From Porogramme epimiltina (taxonomy: Eukaryota; Basidiomycota; Agaricomycetes; Polyporales; Polyporaceae), in NCBI GenBank assembly GCA_900155495.1, contig FTLJ01000353.1, forward strand, positions 1-34,719: a stretch of 34,719 nucleotides of DNA. Direction: 5' to 3'. The translations under genes were made by a program, and so were the position numbers. The notes under the pieces were generated by a model. It worked only from the letters and a program-made list of their open reading frames with translations. It ran no database searches and was not told where the DNA came from. This document shows, one piece after another, positions 1 through 14,251 of this stretch; within the stretch, counting starts at the first letter, position 1, and every line of letters begins with the position of its first letter.

Positions 1-9
1 GAAGTGGCA

Positions 10-336
10 GGAAGGGGCGAGGGTGCTTCGACGGCAGTGGCAGACGAGGAGCGGGAGGAGGGAGAGGGGGCAAGGTGGTGGCTGCAGATCATGTGACTCT
101 GAAATGTCGCAGGCCATGCAGGCCAGGCGGACGACCAGGTCGTCCAGGCTCGCACATGGGTACAGCTCCAAGCATCTGCCTCTGCCCCCAGCCCTCCGTA
201 TGTGTGACAGCAGTGATAGGAAGGGGGGAGGGTGCTTCAGCAGCAGTGGCAGAGGAGGAGCGGAAGGAGGTGGTGGCAGCACTGGCAGAGGTGACCCGAC
301 CTNNCACGGGCTCATGCGGACGACCGTGTCGCCACA
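10..336. repeat. Degenerate tandem repeat at the left edge, unit about 190-209 bp
   Basis: A 51-bp stretch at 10-60 recurs at 219-269 with only a few mismatches (both contain gagggtgcttc and cagtggcaga). A second shared block, gcggacgacc, lies at 127-136 and again at 316-325. The changing offset (209 then 189) shows that indels separate the copies. A perfect 7+1+7 palindrome, gacgacc-a-ggtcgtc, lies at 130-144. Two N bases at 303-304 fall inside the second copy. The repeat probably continues left of the window. It could be a decayed mobile element, a minisatellite-like array or the end of a repetitive gene; no family was recognised. Confidence 0.55.
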
Positions 337-1836
337 GCTGCTTGTGCTCGGGCACAGTGGGTGCACAGGGAGGGGGCACGGCCCCCATACCCGAACCCTA
401 GCTCAAGGTTATGGTCATACCCCCAGAGCATGGTTATGGGTCCAGATCGGGAGACAGGGGGTGCTTCTAGGGTTGGGTCTTCCAGCAACCTGCAACCTGC
501 GACAGCTCCCATAACCCTAAGATGCCAGTCGTGCTCATCCGCCTGAGCAGGTCCTCGGCGGGGGGCAGGGCGGCACGCCCCGCGACTCGACTGGGGTGGA
601 GGTGCTCGTGGACGGAGGCTATGTCACATGCGCCACGGTGTTGGATGGGAACCGCTGGTGCTGATGGGGCCCACCATGCGATGGGTCCGCGCCTGCGACC
701 GGGGTGGCCGTACCCCAGCCTGCGCCTGGGACTGAGGCCGAGGTGGAGACGGAGCTCGAGCCGGAGCGCAGCACGCTCGTCTGGAAGGCGGCCATGAGAG
801 GGAGCACGACGCTGGAGCCTGTCCCCGCGCGTGGGCGGCGGGGCAGTGCCGCAGTCGGTGCTGGCTGGCGCCCGGAGAGGCTGGGGCTGCGAGGATAAGG
901 ACAAGGCTTGGGTGACGGGGACGTCGGGGGACGCGGGCGGGGATGGGAGCTGGAGCGAGCGCGCATCGGCGTGCTCATCTGCGTCGGTGTCTTCGTGGAA
1001 CGGTGCCCTTCCGAGCCCTCTGCGGGGCTTGTGCGAGGTGGTCGGGGTGCACGGGCGCGTGCTGTAGCTCAAGGACATGCTTGCACTCACGCTGCTGCGC
1101 GCACCAGGAGCAAGGCGGCTGATGGGGCTGAGTGGGTTGTAGGAAGAGGACGCGATGGGCGGAAGGGCAGCCATGGATGTGGGCGGGACGGAGAGGGGCC
1201 TTGGTGCGCCGCGGACGGGAGGAGGAATAGGAGGAAGGGATGACCGTCATTGAGGCATGGCGGGGTTGTTTAGGGTTGGGGTCCAGGGTTGGACTAGCGT
1301 CGGAGGGGGTTATGGGGGTTATAGGGAGGGATACGCGGCGGGAAGCTTGGGAGGAGCCCGCATGCTAGGAAGGGAGACCCAATGGGAGCGGACTACAATG
1401 GGGGTAAGGCAATGAAGGGAGGGCGCTAAGGCGAGATGGCGACCGGAGCTGGCGGTGGTGGCAGAGTTTGTGCTCCAGGACCGGTGCGGGGCAGTCGCGC
1501 GGTCCGTAGGGAGGGAGATATCATCGGGACCGTGGGCCATGAGACCAGGCTGGCGGCAGGGAGGATAAGAGGGGATATGGGGAGGTGATGAGGACTCCAT
1601 GACTTTTGGTAGCACACATAGATGATACTCACCGGATATGGTCGCAAATCGCCTTCAGCCTTGTTCCAACCCTATATTTCATCCGCCATGCCTATGAACT
1701 TGAAGGTCTCGAGGAGGTAGCGGTGAAAGAGGCAGGCTAGGAACGTCCAGCGAGGGGTTAGGTTAGACGCCGTTGCCAAACAGAAGCAAATGAGCCATAT
1801 ATATTCGAGGTATGGCTTATCGCGCGAGAACCAATT
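337..1836. other. Gene-poor stretch, no supported gene
   Basis: Open frames exist on both strands, the longest on the minus strand at about 467-1174. They have arginine/serine/proline-biased composition typical of chance frames in GC-rich DNA, no recognisable motif and no clear splice structure. One plus-strand frame (about 560-898) reads like eroded coding sequence with an in-frame stop near 662. The stretch may therefore be remnant element DNA next to the repeat, but nothing firm can be said. Confidence 0.4.
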
Positions 1837-1977
1837 CCCAGAATCATCCCAGAATCGCCTCAGAATCCTGGTGTTCCGGGGGGTGGTCAGAGCTACGTAG
1901 GATTTTGGGAGGATTCTGGTCCCATAATCAACACAGAATCGTTCGCATAATCCGCCCAGAATCCGCGTCAGAATCCC
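1837..1977. repeat. Cluster of AGAATC-type short repeats, direct and inverted
   Basis: The motif (c/t)cagaatc, or a one-base variant of it, occurs at 1837-1845, 1848-1856, 1860-1867, 1932-1940, 1955-1963 and 1969-1975. An inverted copy, aggattctgg, lies at 1910-1919 beside a looser one, aggattttgg, just before it. Related cataatc variants lie at 1923-1929 and 1945-1950. The opposed copies could fold into an imperfect hairpin. It lies just beyond the 3' end of GCV1. It could be a small non-autonomous element or a protein-binding array; no known family was recognised. Confidence 0.5.
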
Positions 1978-2205
1978 AGCTTTGACCTCCCCTAGTCACA
2001 GTGGACTCGGAAGATGCAGGGCATCGAATGTCATATCGGCGAACTAGGGTGGTAAAGGTTCAACGATAGGTGCGATAGGTAGAATCGTGTGCAGGTTGGC
2101 GGTGTAAATAACCGTGGTGTATGTATATGCACAACAAAAGGGGTCCGTCGGCACGTGTTGAACGCGCAATCCTGCCTCCGACATCGCCACTCACAGTCTT
2201 GACGT

Positions 2206-3902
2206 CTAACCGCGATAGTACTTGCTCGGAACAAACGGCATTGGCGTCACTACTGCGTCGCGCAGTCTATTGCGCACGTCGACCGCGACGGCCGTGCCCT
2301 TTTTGTGTGCGCCATTCCTGACGTAGGCCATCGCAATGTTCTTTCCCAAGGTGGGCGAGGGAATCCCAGATGTTACCACCCCTGTGCGGGAAAATTAGAG
2401 CCGTAAGGCTGGATGAGGGTATAGAGCGACGCACCAATCTGCTCTCCTGAGTCTGGCGCGATGATTTTCGCGCCCTCTGTGTTCACGAAGTGCATGCGTC
2501 AGTAAATGCGGCCACAGGTGAGCGCGATCAAAAACGTACGTCGCGCGGGGGCCCCCTCGACGATCAGTCCGACGCGCCGCCTGGGAGGACCCTCCTTCAG
2601 ATGCTTCTGTACACCCTCGGCGCCGATGAACCCGCCGCTCTCTCGCCTCTCCTTGCCTGCACGCACTCGGTTAGAATCGGTTATCGCCAATGCATGGCTG
2701 GAACGTACCGATAACCCACGTCAGCCCCGCCTCGATAGGTGTCGTGCTCTCGTCAAGGTCCTGCCCATAGAGGCACATGCCTGCCTCCAACCGAAGACTG
2801 TCGCGCGCGCCGAGCCCGGTAAGCTGCACGGGAGACTTGGAGAGCATCTGCGCAACCTCGACAGTTTGTGAGGGAGGAATGGAGATCTAGAAGGTCCACG
2901 CTTGTAGCTTAGTGCGACGCGAGCAAAAACGCATGCGACTGGCGTACCTCGAACCCGTCTTCCCCAGTGTACCCGCCCCGTGCGACATGGAGGTTGAACC
3001 CTTCGATAGGGACGAACGCGCATTTACCGAACGTCAGCTCACGCAGGTCGAACGACGTCAGCGCCTGAAGGACCTGCGCGGCCTCGGGACCTACGAACAC
3101 CACGCGTGCCTGTTGAGTACACACCCAAACGCAACTAGAGAAGACGCACCTTGAAGCGCGAGGAGTCCCCAGCCGTCGAGGACTTCATGTTCAACCGAGC
3201 CCTCAGCGCGCGCGACCTCTCCCGCGTTCCACTCCTGAAGCTTCTGCGCAAACCACGCCAAGTCGCGGTCGCGCCGGCCAGCGTTGGTGACTACGTAAAA
3301 GGCATCGTCGGCGTGCTTGGTGATGATGGTGTCGTCGATGATGCCGCCGCTCTCGTTGAGAAGCACGGAGAGGGTAGACGTGTATGGCGCAAGGGTCTTG
3401 AGGGAAGAGGGAGTCAGCCATTCAAGGAACGCGGTCGCGGTAGGCCCGCGGAAACTGTGAAGGGGGATAAACGAGGGAGGGACGTGGAGAGCAGCAAGAG
3501 AACGTACTTTGACTGGACCATGTGGCCGACATCGAATAGGCCGGCAGATGTGCGAACGTGATGATGACTCGCGACTGTGTAAGGAATTTATGTTTGAACA
3601 GGGACGGTGGGGGCATGGAGATAAGAAGGTGTACCTGCGCCGACGGTGCCATACGAGAGCGGCATAGAGAACCCTGCGAAGGGAACCATCTTCGCGCCGT
3701 TCATAACGTGAAAGTCGTACAGGCCCGTTTTCATGAGCTATATGCGTGTGATTAGCACGATGGCTACACGCGAAGAAAAATGCGGACGAACGGGAGCGTC
3801 GGAGGATGTGGCCATGAGGCGGACAGACGGGAGGAGTCGCCGCGGCGCGACGGACGCGCATGTTCGGGAGAAGAGGGAGCGCGTTGCGAAAAGCGTCGCC
3901 AT
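2206..3902 (-). CDS. GCV1: Aminomethyltransferase, glycine cleavage system T protein, mitochondrial
   Basis: The T protein takes the aminomethyl group from lipoylated H protein and passes the one-carbon unit to tetrahydrofolate, releasing ammonia, in the mitochondrial glycine decarboxylase complex. A nine-exon model (3792-3902, 3635-3737, 3508-3574, 3150-3454, 2948-3090, 2709-2886, 2540-2656, 2435-2476, 2206-2381) keeps frame throughout and gives 413 aa, close to the usual 400 aa of fungal homologues. The first 36 residues are rich in Arg, Ser and Leu without acidic residues, fitting a mitochondrial presequence. Family landmarks in order are [88 protein letters not shown] and a C-terminal [16 protein letters not shown]. 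It is divergent from ALG5, with 401 bp between the start codons. No break was seen. Confidence 0.93.
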
Positions 3903-4303
3903 TGCGGGAGGAGGGTGAACGGCGGGGGAAAAGGAGGACGAGGGGGAGTGGGACGAGGCGAGAGACCGCTGGCGGGCAGGGCGGGTGGGCCAACGCGAGT
4001 GGGCCAACGTGCGGAAAGCCGAGACGAGGCGAGCGGCGTTCCGAAGGCGCGACTCGCCGCGCGAGATAAGATAGGGTTGGGACATGAGATTAGATTAGAT
4101 GGGCCGTTTGGTGCGGGCCGACGTGGCAGAAGCCACCGCCCGCGCGTGCCAGCAACGACCGAACTGCGCGTGAACACAGACCGATGCCTCCACCTTCGTC
4201 TCTCTCACCGACGGTCTACCCGTCCTCTCCCCTGCCCTCGTCTCGCCTATTGCTCTTCTCTTCCGCAACGCTCATGCCGACCTAACCGTCCGCATTCATC
4301 TCC
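3903..4303. promoter_or_regulatory. Shared divergent promoter region between GCV1 and ALG5
   Basis: The 401 bp between two divergent start codons must hold both promoters and 5' untranslated regions. A gattagatta tandem lies near 4084-4098. The ALG5-proximal part is rich in pyrimidines (about 4185-4265), common just upstream of fungal transcription starts. No clear TATA box was seen. Confidence 0.5.
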
Positions 4304-5574
4304 ATGGACAACTCGACACTCCTTTACGGCGGGCTTACCCTCCTCGCCGCCGCGTTAGGTTCGGTACGTCCTGCTTTCTTTATTTTAACATAATCGCGTT
4401 TCCGCGCGATGGGGGACGCGCAATGACGAATACCAGATCATCCTTGTTCTAAGACCCGCGGGCTGCGTCTTTCGGCGCGCGCGCCGCGAGGTTGACGATT
4501 CCAACGGTCAGGCCGACTTCTGTCGCCCTTACTGAGCGCGTCCCACATCTCGCCTGTCCCTACAACCTTGTACTCACCCTTTTTTGCAGGCTTACACTGT
4601 TCTTGTGCTATGGTCACCAGAGACAATCATCCCCAAGCCCTCAGAAAAGACCTACCGCAGCGCTCGCAAACCTTCAGCTCGCCTCCCTCTTCCCTCAGTC
4701 CGCGACTCCCCCTCCGTAGACCTCACCGTCGTCATCCCCGCCTATAATGAGACAGAACGTCTCCCTTCCATGTTCGAAACTACCCTCACTCACCTGGAGT
4801 CGTCTCGCTCGTCCCGCTCTTATGAGGTGCTCATCGTGGATGACGGCTCTCGGGACGGCACCGCCGACCTCGCCCTCAAGCTGGGCACCAAGTACCCTCA
4901 GAGCGAAGTTCGTGTCGTCGTCCTCGAGAAGAACGTCGGCAAAGGCGGTGCCGTCCGACATGGCATGCTACATGGCCGTGGCCGTCGCCTTCTCATGGTC
5001 GACGCAGACGGCGCAAGTCGCTTCGAAGATCTCGAACTCCTCTGGGCAGACATGGACAAGATTTCTCCAAATGGCGAGGCAGCGGTGGCAATGGGGAGTC
5101 GCGCGCACCTAGTGAAGACGGATGCGGTCGTCAAGGTATGCGCGCTCGCTCTACCCTCGCCTGAATCTTCGCTTACACACCCCTCAGCGTTCCTTCATCC
5201 GGAACGTCCTCATGTACGGCCTCCACACCATCCTTCGCATCGTCGGCGTCGGCCACATTCGCGATACGCAGTGCGGCTTCAAACTCTTCTCGCGCCGCGC
5301 CGCGCAAAACATTTTCCCCTACCAGCACCTGGCGACGTGGATATTCGATGTCGAGCTCCTCCTCCTCGCCAAGGCCCAGGACATGCCCACAGCTGAGGTC
5401 CCCATCGAGTGGCACGAGGTCTCTGGGAGCAAGCTTCACGTCTTCGCAGACTCGCTCCAGATGCTGCGCGACCTCCTCATCCTCCGCGCGAACCTCATTC
5501 TGGGCAGGTGGAAGGTACCTGCGACGTCGGGGGCTGCGGCGGTGAAGGGAACCGGGAAAGCGAAGCAGAAGTAG
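4304..5574 (+). CDS. ALG5: Dolichyl-phosphate beta-glucosyltransferase, ER membrane
   Basis: This enzyme moves glucose from UDP-glucose to dolichyl phosphate on the cytosolic face of the ER, making Dol-P-Glc, the donor for the last steps of N-glycan precursor assembly. Three exons (4304-4363, 4590-5135, 5188-5574) give 330 aa, matching the usual length of about 330. An N-terminal hydrophobic anchor spans residues 5-30 and is interrupted by intron 1. The GT2 fold follows: DLTVVIPAYNE (64-74), the nucleotide-binding VDDGSRDGT (103-111), MVDADGASRFED with the DxD metal site (157-167), GSRAHL (189-194) and DTQCGFKLF (228-236). The start was chosen because its short first exon supplies the membrane anchor expected in the family. 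The C-terminus is lysine-rich (KGTGKAKQK), a possible ER-retention type tail, though that is inference. Confidence 0.94.
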
Positions 5575-6292
5575 GAGCGGATGGACGGTAAGGATGTAAA
5601 TTATTCCCATGGCGTAATGGACGGGGTTCGTGAACATATTTGGTACGCGGAGAACGCATTCCCCTCGACCTATACACGGGCGCATCCGCCCTTCAATTCT
5701 TGACACCAATAACATCATCTCAGCGTGCTCAGTGCTATGCCGGCTCAAGACGAATTAACTGTCACGTGTGAAATGAACCCGTTCATCGTTCACAACTAAA
5801 CTCCCAAGACCCGTATAACCTACATCGGCTACTTATGTGAAACCTGGGCCTCTTCTAAAGGATATGTTGTGCTTGCGTGGAAGCCTTCGGACTGCGGGGT
5901 CCCCGCATAATACCACCAGCGTGACTCAGTCTTCCGGACCTGCCGATTTGCGAGTAGTCCAGCGTCACACTGACCTTAGCTAGCGCGTCCTTCGGGCTCT
6001 CATTTATGCCAGGCCTCGACACAGACACGAAGCCCGCGTCTTCATAGTCCTTAACGCACGCGAGTATTCAAGATGGAACAAGAGAGTGAGTTGGGGGAGG
6101 GACAATACCCTCGACTATCCAGACCGTATGTTACCGAGGGATGGCTCACACCACCCGCGCAGACAAGACGTACAGTAAACACAACGAAAGCGATACACGA
6201 GTAAGAAGTCCGTCCGACAGCGTCCGTCACATGTGCGCATTGCATAACTCACCAGCACCAGAGACCGAAACGAGAGACAGCGAACCAACAGC
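5575..6292. other. Convergent intergenic region, no gene seen
   Basis: This 718-bp stretch lies between the 3' ends of ALG5 and the GMC oxidase. Frames on either strand are short and lack motifs, so it most likely holds the two 3' untranslated regions and their polyadenylation sites. Confidence 0.5.
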
Positions 6293-10504
<4,212 letters not shown>

Positions 10505-10542
10505 CATTGTGGCCATCGAAATTGGCCGAAGTGGCCACAATG
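10505..10542. promoter_or_regulatory. Perfect inverted repeat upstream of the NLR gene
   Basis: Arms cattgtggcca (10505-10515) and tggccacaatg (10532-10542) are exact reverse complements, 11 bp each, around a 16-nt loop that holds a further ttggcc. It lies about 160 bp before the NLR start codon and ahead of a TATA-like tgatatatc at 10578-10586. The position suggests a binding site for a dimeric regulator, but no factor can be named. Confidence 0.45.
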
Positions 10543-10705
10543 ACGACGAGCAGCATGCGTATGCCGCGTTCTCCCCTGATATATCTTCCCCCTAAAGCAA
10601 CACACAGCAGTCCATTACCCCTTCGCCCTCGCTACTCGTAGCTCTACGCCCACCGTGTATCAATCAAGCACGCTACCCTAGGCTAACTAGTAACCGCACC
10701 ACGGC

Positions 10706-13700
10706 ATGTCCCTCGCGAGCAAATACGCCAAAGATGTTTTCTGCGTTACAAAGAGGGCCCTTGTCGAGGAACAGAGGGCTTCTAGCGAAGTTCCAGTCCC
10801 TCATTTTGCTTCTGTCATCAAACTCCTCATTGCGGTGATCGAGCGTGTCGAAGTGAGACTACTCTGTGATGCTGTGATGTATCCCATTAATCGTGTTGTA
10901 AACCATTTAGAAAGTCAAGACCACGCAAGAGTGCTTGCCGGCGCTCGTGATGGAGATCGCTAAGCACACCAGCCTCCTGTTCAACATGCGATCCATAGTG
11001 CAGCGAGCCCGGAACGTCGATGTCACATACAGACAAACTCGAGGGCATCTTCCCATCGATCAGCTCCAAAAGTCGCAGGACCTTTTACGCGGGATGTCTC
11101 ACGTCATGGCGTACGCTCTCCGCAATATATCCGTCTCAACAGTTGCTTACAACTATACATAGAGAGCTCAAGCAACTCGGAGCCCTCGCCAACACTCTCT
11201 ACACAGGCTCATCTGTATGGCGATCTTTTTACACCGCCGGCGACGCTCAAGTTTTGGAGGATATGCGGATCAAGACTATCGTCGTCACAGAGCATTTTAA
11301 GGTGTGTATTTTTTCTTCAACTTGCACACGGCGACCTGATTGCGACAACAAAATCTTAGTGGCACTGTCTAGTGACTGTCTCCAGGATCGTCGCAGAAGT
11401 CGTCGAGAATCCGACGAGTGGGAACGGCCAAATGACTAACATGGATCCGTCCAACATTCCAGTCTCGGTGCGTTATTAATTGTTTCACATCCGCCGAAAC
11501 TAACGCAGGATGTACAGGCACTTCAAGCAGTAAATGAATCTCCAAACGACGAAGCGGGAAATCCTCCGCAGCTCGGCGTTATCGTATCGCCTTCCTCGAG
11601 TTCTCAAGCCGATGACTCCGCGAAGGATGACGATGTTCTGGAGGAACTCCCCCATGCTGATGCTACAGCAGATCTTTCGTACAATCTCGTCAACGGGACC
11701 CGTGTGGGCGTTCTTGATGACCTTGACACGTGGGCTGATGGACGCGACTCCAATATCGGTGGAAAGTTTATATGCAATCTCACTGGCCGGGCTGGTACCG
11801 GAAAGTCCACAGTCGCGTCCGAGTTCGCTCGACGTCTGCGTGACAAAGGACGCCTTGGCGCTTCCTTCTCCTTCGCTCACAACGTCGATGACCTCACTTC
11901 CCCACGGCTCTTCTTCTCCACCATAGCCTACCAGCTCGCACAATCGCAAGCAGCACTTCGGTCTCACATCGCTCAGGCCGTGCGCAACTACCTCAAGAAT
12001 GGAACTCGTCAACAGATGCGCGACGAGGTCAGCAACCTTCTGCGCGTTCCACTACACGCTGCAGCAGCGTCGAACGTGGACCAACTCCAGCCCATCGTAC
12101 TCGTCATCGACGGCCTCGATCATTGCCTTGAGCAGAACCATTCCAGTGGACGGGAGATGTTGAAGCTCCTCATCTCGTGCGCCAAGGGATCTCGGATTCC
12201 GATTCGTATCTTGTTAACATCCCGCACTCCTCAAGTAATCCACGATGCGCTGGCCGCCGAGGATTCTCGCAGGATTCACACCATTTCGTTCGAGGATATC
12301 GCGCTCCCCTCCGTCAATCGCGACATCGAACGGGTTCTCCGAGAGGGACTTGGACGCATCCCAAGCTCAGGAGCGTCGCTCTCGACGCAACCCCTCGTCT
12401 TTCAACAATTGGCCAAACGCGCAGGCGGCCTTTTCGCCCACGCTCGGACTGCGGTGGAATTCCTTTCGGAAGATCCAGGGCAGCTCGCACAGCGCATCAA
12501 GCAACTCCTGGAGAACACAGAGTGTACCGTAGGAGGCGTCGGCCCTCTGGACGGTATCTATTCCATGGTTCTCCAAAAAGCCTTCCCCAACGGGGAGGTA
12601 GAGAAGCAGGCGACCTACCACGCGCGCGTGCAAGCTATCCTCGGACTCGTGGCACTCCTCCGTGATCCCCTCTCCCCCAACGAGCTCGCAGCACTCAGTG
12701 GTATATCCATGGCTGATGCTTCCCCCCTTCTCTACAACCTCCGCTCCCTCGTGCACTACAATCCCTACGATGATAACGAAAAGCTCCGTCCAACGTCCGC
12801 GACGCTCACCCAATTCCTCCTTGACGGTAGACGCTGCACGAACAAGCTCTACTTCGTGGATCTTGGTCGCGAGAGCGCGCGTCTCGCTCGAGGCTGCCTG
12901 CGTGCTCTCTTCACTCTCGTGCCGAACCCACTCGGGGTTGAGTTGAAGGCAGCCCGGGAGGACGTGTCTGATCTACGTCTCAGACTCGACAAGCATGTTC
13001 CCGTACACGTGCAGTACGCGTGCCTCCATTGGGCCACTCACCTGTCACATTCGGACCACTCGGATGCCCTGAACGCTGACGTCAAGAAGTTCGTTACCAC
13101 CGCCATGACGATCTGGATCGAAACTCTGGCGTGGATGGGCCGTTTGGACGTCGCAGAAGTAGCATTGAATGCAGCTAGCAGGTGGCTGTTGGTACGTCGT
13201 CTAATCAGGGTAGCGTAGACCGATTGTGTACTCATCCTATGGTCGACGTAGGTCCCTGGTCAAAGTACGAAGCTTCTCGAGCAGGCCATCGGCAAGATCC
13301 AACACTATCACGACGCGATCGCGATTTGTCCGGGCGCAGTGTACGACTGCGGGGCGCCGCGTGTCGGCTCTAATTCTCGCACCCGCGGTGCTCGCAGCCC
13401 CTCCCGCAGCCCTCTCTTTTCGACGCAGATCCACCCAACCACGCCAGAACCCTCCGTCGAAAACGAGAGGCTCGGAGGCTCGCCCCAGGATTCAACAACT
13501 CCGGCCGAGAACCCGCTCATCATCCTCCTCTCCGACGACCTGAAGCGGAATATGTGCTCCTTGAGCGACCCTAGCGTCGCCCGCGTGACGGTGCGCGACA
13601 TAGACGCACGCGTGCATGCAATTCCGGAAAGCGTGCGGCGCGCATGCAAGAGTTTGGAGCGCTACCTCAGGGCAGTACAGCAGAGCGAAGGGGTGTCCAC

Positions 13701-13986
13701 GACTCTCTGCCAGTTCGTGCATACGAAAATGGCTGTCTGGATAGAGACACTCGCATGGATGGGCTGCTTGGACGTTGTCGACGGTGTGTTGGAGGCCATG
13801 GAGGCCTTGGTCACGGTATGTTCTGCCAAGCATCATATCTTCGGGTGAAACACCTTCTGACTACGGGAATGACAGGACACGCACACGCAAGATCTATTGC
13901 GTGGGGTGGGGATACAGGTCAGAAACTATCACGCGCAGATCCAGGAGCAACCTGATCTAGTGTATAGGCTGCTGTCTCTTCGTTAA
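10706..13986 (+). CDS. NACHT-domain STAND NTPase (fungal NLR-like) with duplicated C-terminal module
   Basis: Fungal NLR-like proteins are nucleotide-switch sensors linked to non-self recognition and regulated cell death; the role of this one is unknown. Supported exons are 10706-10852, one from 10911, one ending at 11301, 11360-11467, 11509-13191, 13252-13815 and 13876-13986; the 10911-11060 junction is unresolved. The total is roughly 980 aa. An N-terminal helical region resembles the uncharacterised leader seen before NACHT in many agaricomycete NLRs. The P-loop GRAGTGKST is at 11785-11811, Walker B IVLVIDGLDH at 12094-12123, and sensor-like RILLTSRTP follows near 12205. A winged-helix-like section follows to about 12890. 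Then comes a module with YACLHWATHL and WIETLAWMG, a Ser/Pro/Arg-rich spacer, and a second copy of that module ending the protein. No WD40, TPR or ankyrin repeats follow, unlike the common architecture. Confidence 0.85.
12940..13966 (+). repeat. Tandem duplication inside the NLR gene, offset about 624 bp
   Basis: Copy 1 (about 12940-13344) and copy 2 (about 13555-13965) encode matching segments. WIETLAWMG is at 13114-13140 and again at 13738-13764, an offset of 624 nt. Each copy is interrupted by a phase-0 intron of exactly 60 nt at the equivalent site (13192-13251 and 13816-13875, offset again 624), and each ends in a Y-H-x-x-I plus P-x-x-V-Y pattern. The upstream parts also align: HVPVHVQYACLHWATHL against AIPESVRRACKSLERYL. 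The spacer between copies (13346-13540) is low-complexity. The introns share length and site but little sequence, so the duplication is not recent. Confidence 0.75.
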
Positions 13987-14251
13987 ACTATGATCGGTGG
14001 TGATCAGCAGACGCACCATGCGGCATATATGTACATGGCATTACCTCGCTGGCGATTGTGTACTCTATTCCTGCATATATGTCTTCACTTACGGGATATG
14101 CTCGGTACCCACAAGAATCAATATCCATATTTATAGCTATATAGCACATTCGTAATTCTATTCTTGTAACATTTCGTCCTAAACCAGAGAGGACTACTTG
14201 AATGAATGACCAGCAAACGTTGGCAATACATACAATGCGTCATTCTCTCCT

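Noticed and set aside
467..1174. A 235-codon minus-strand frame
   Set aside because: Chance-like composition, no motif, no splice pattern; it lies beside degenerate repeat DNA.
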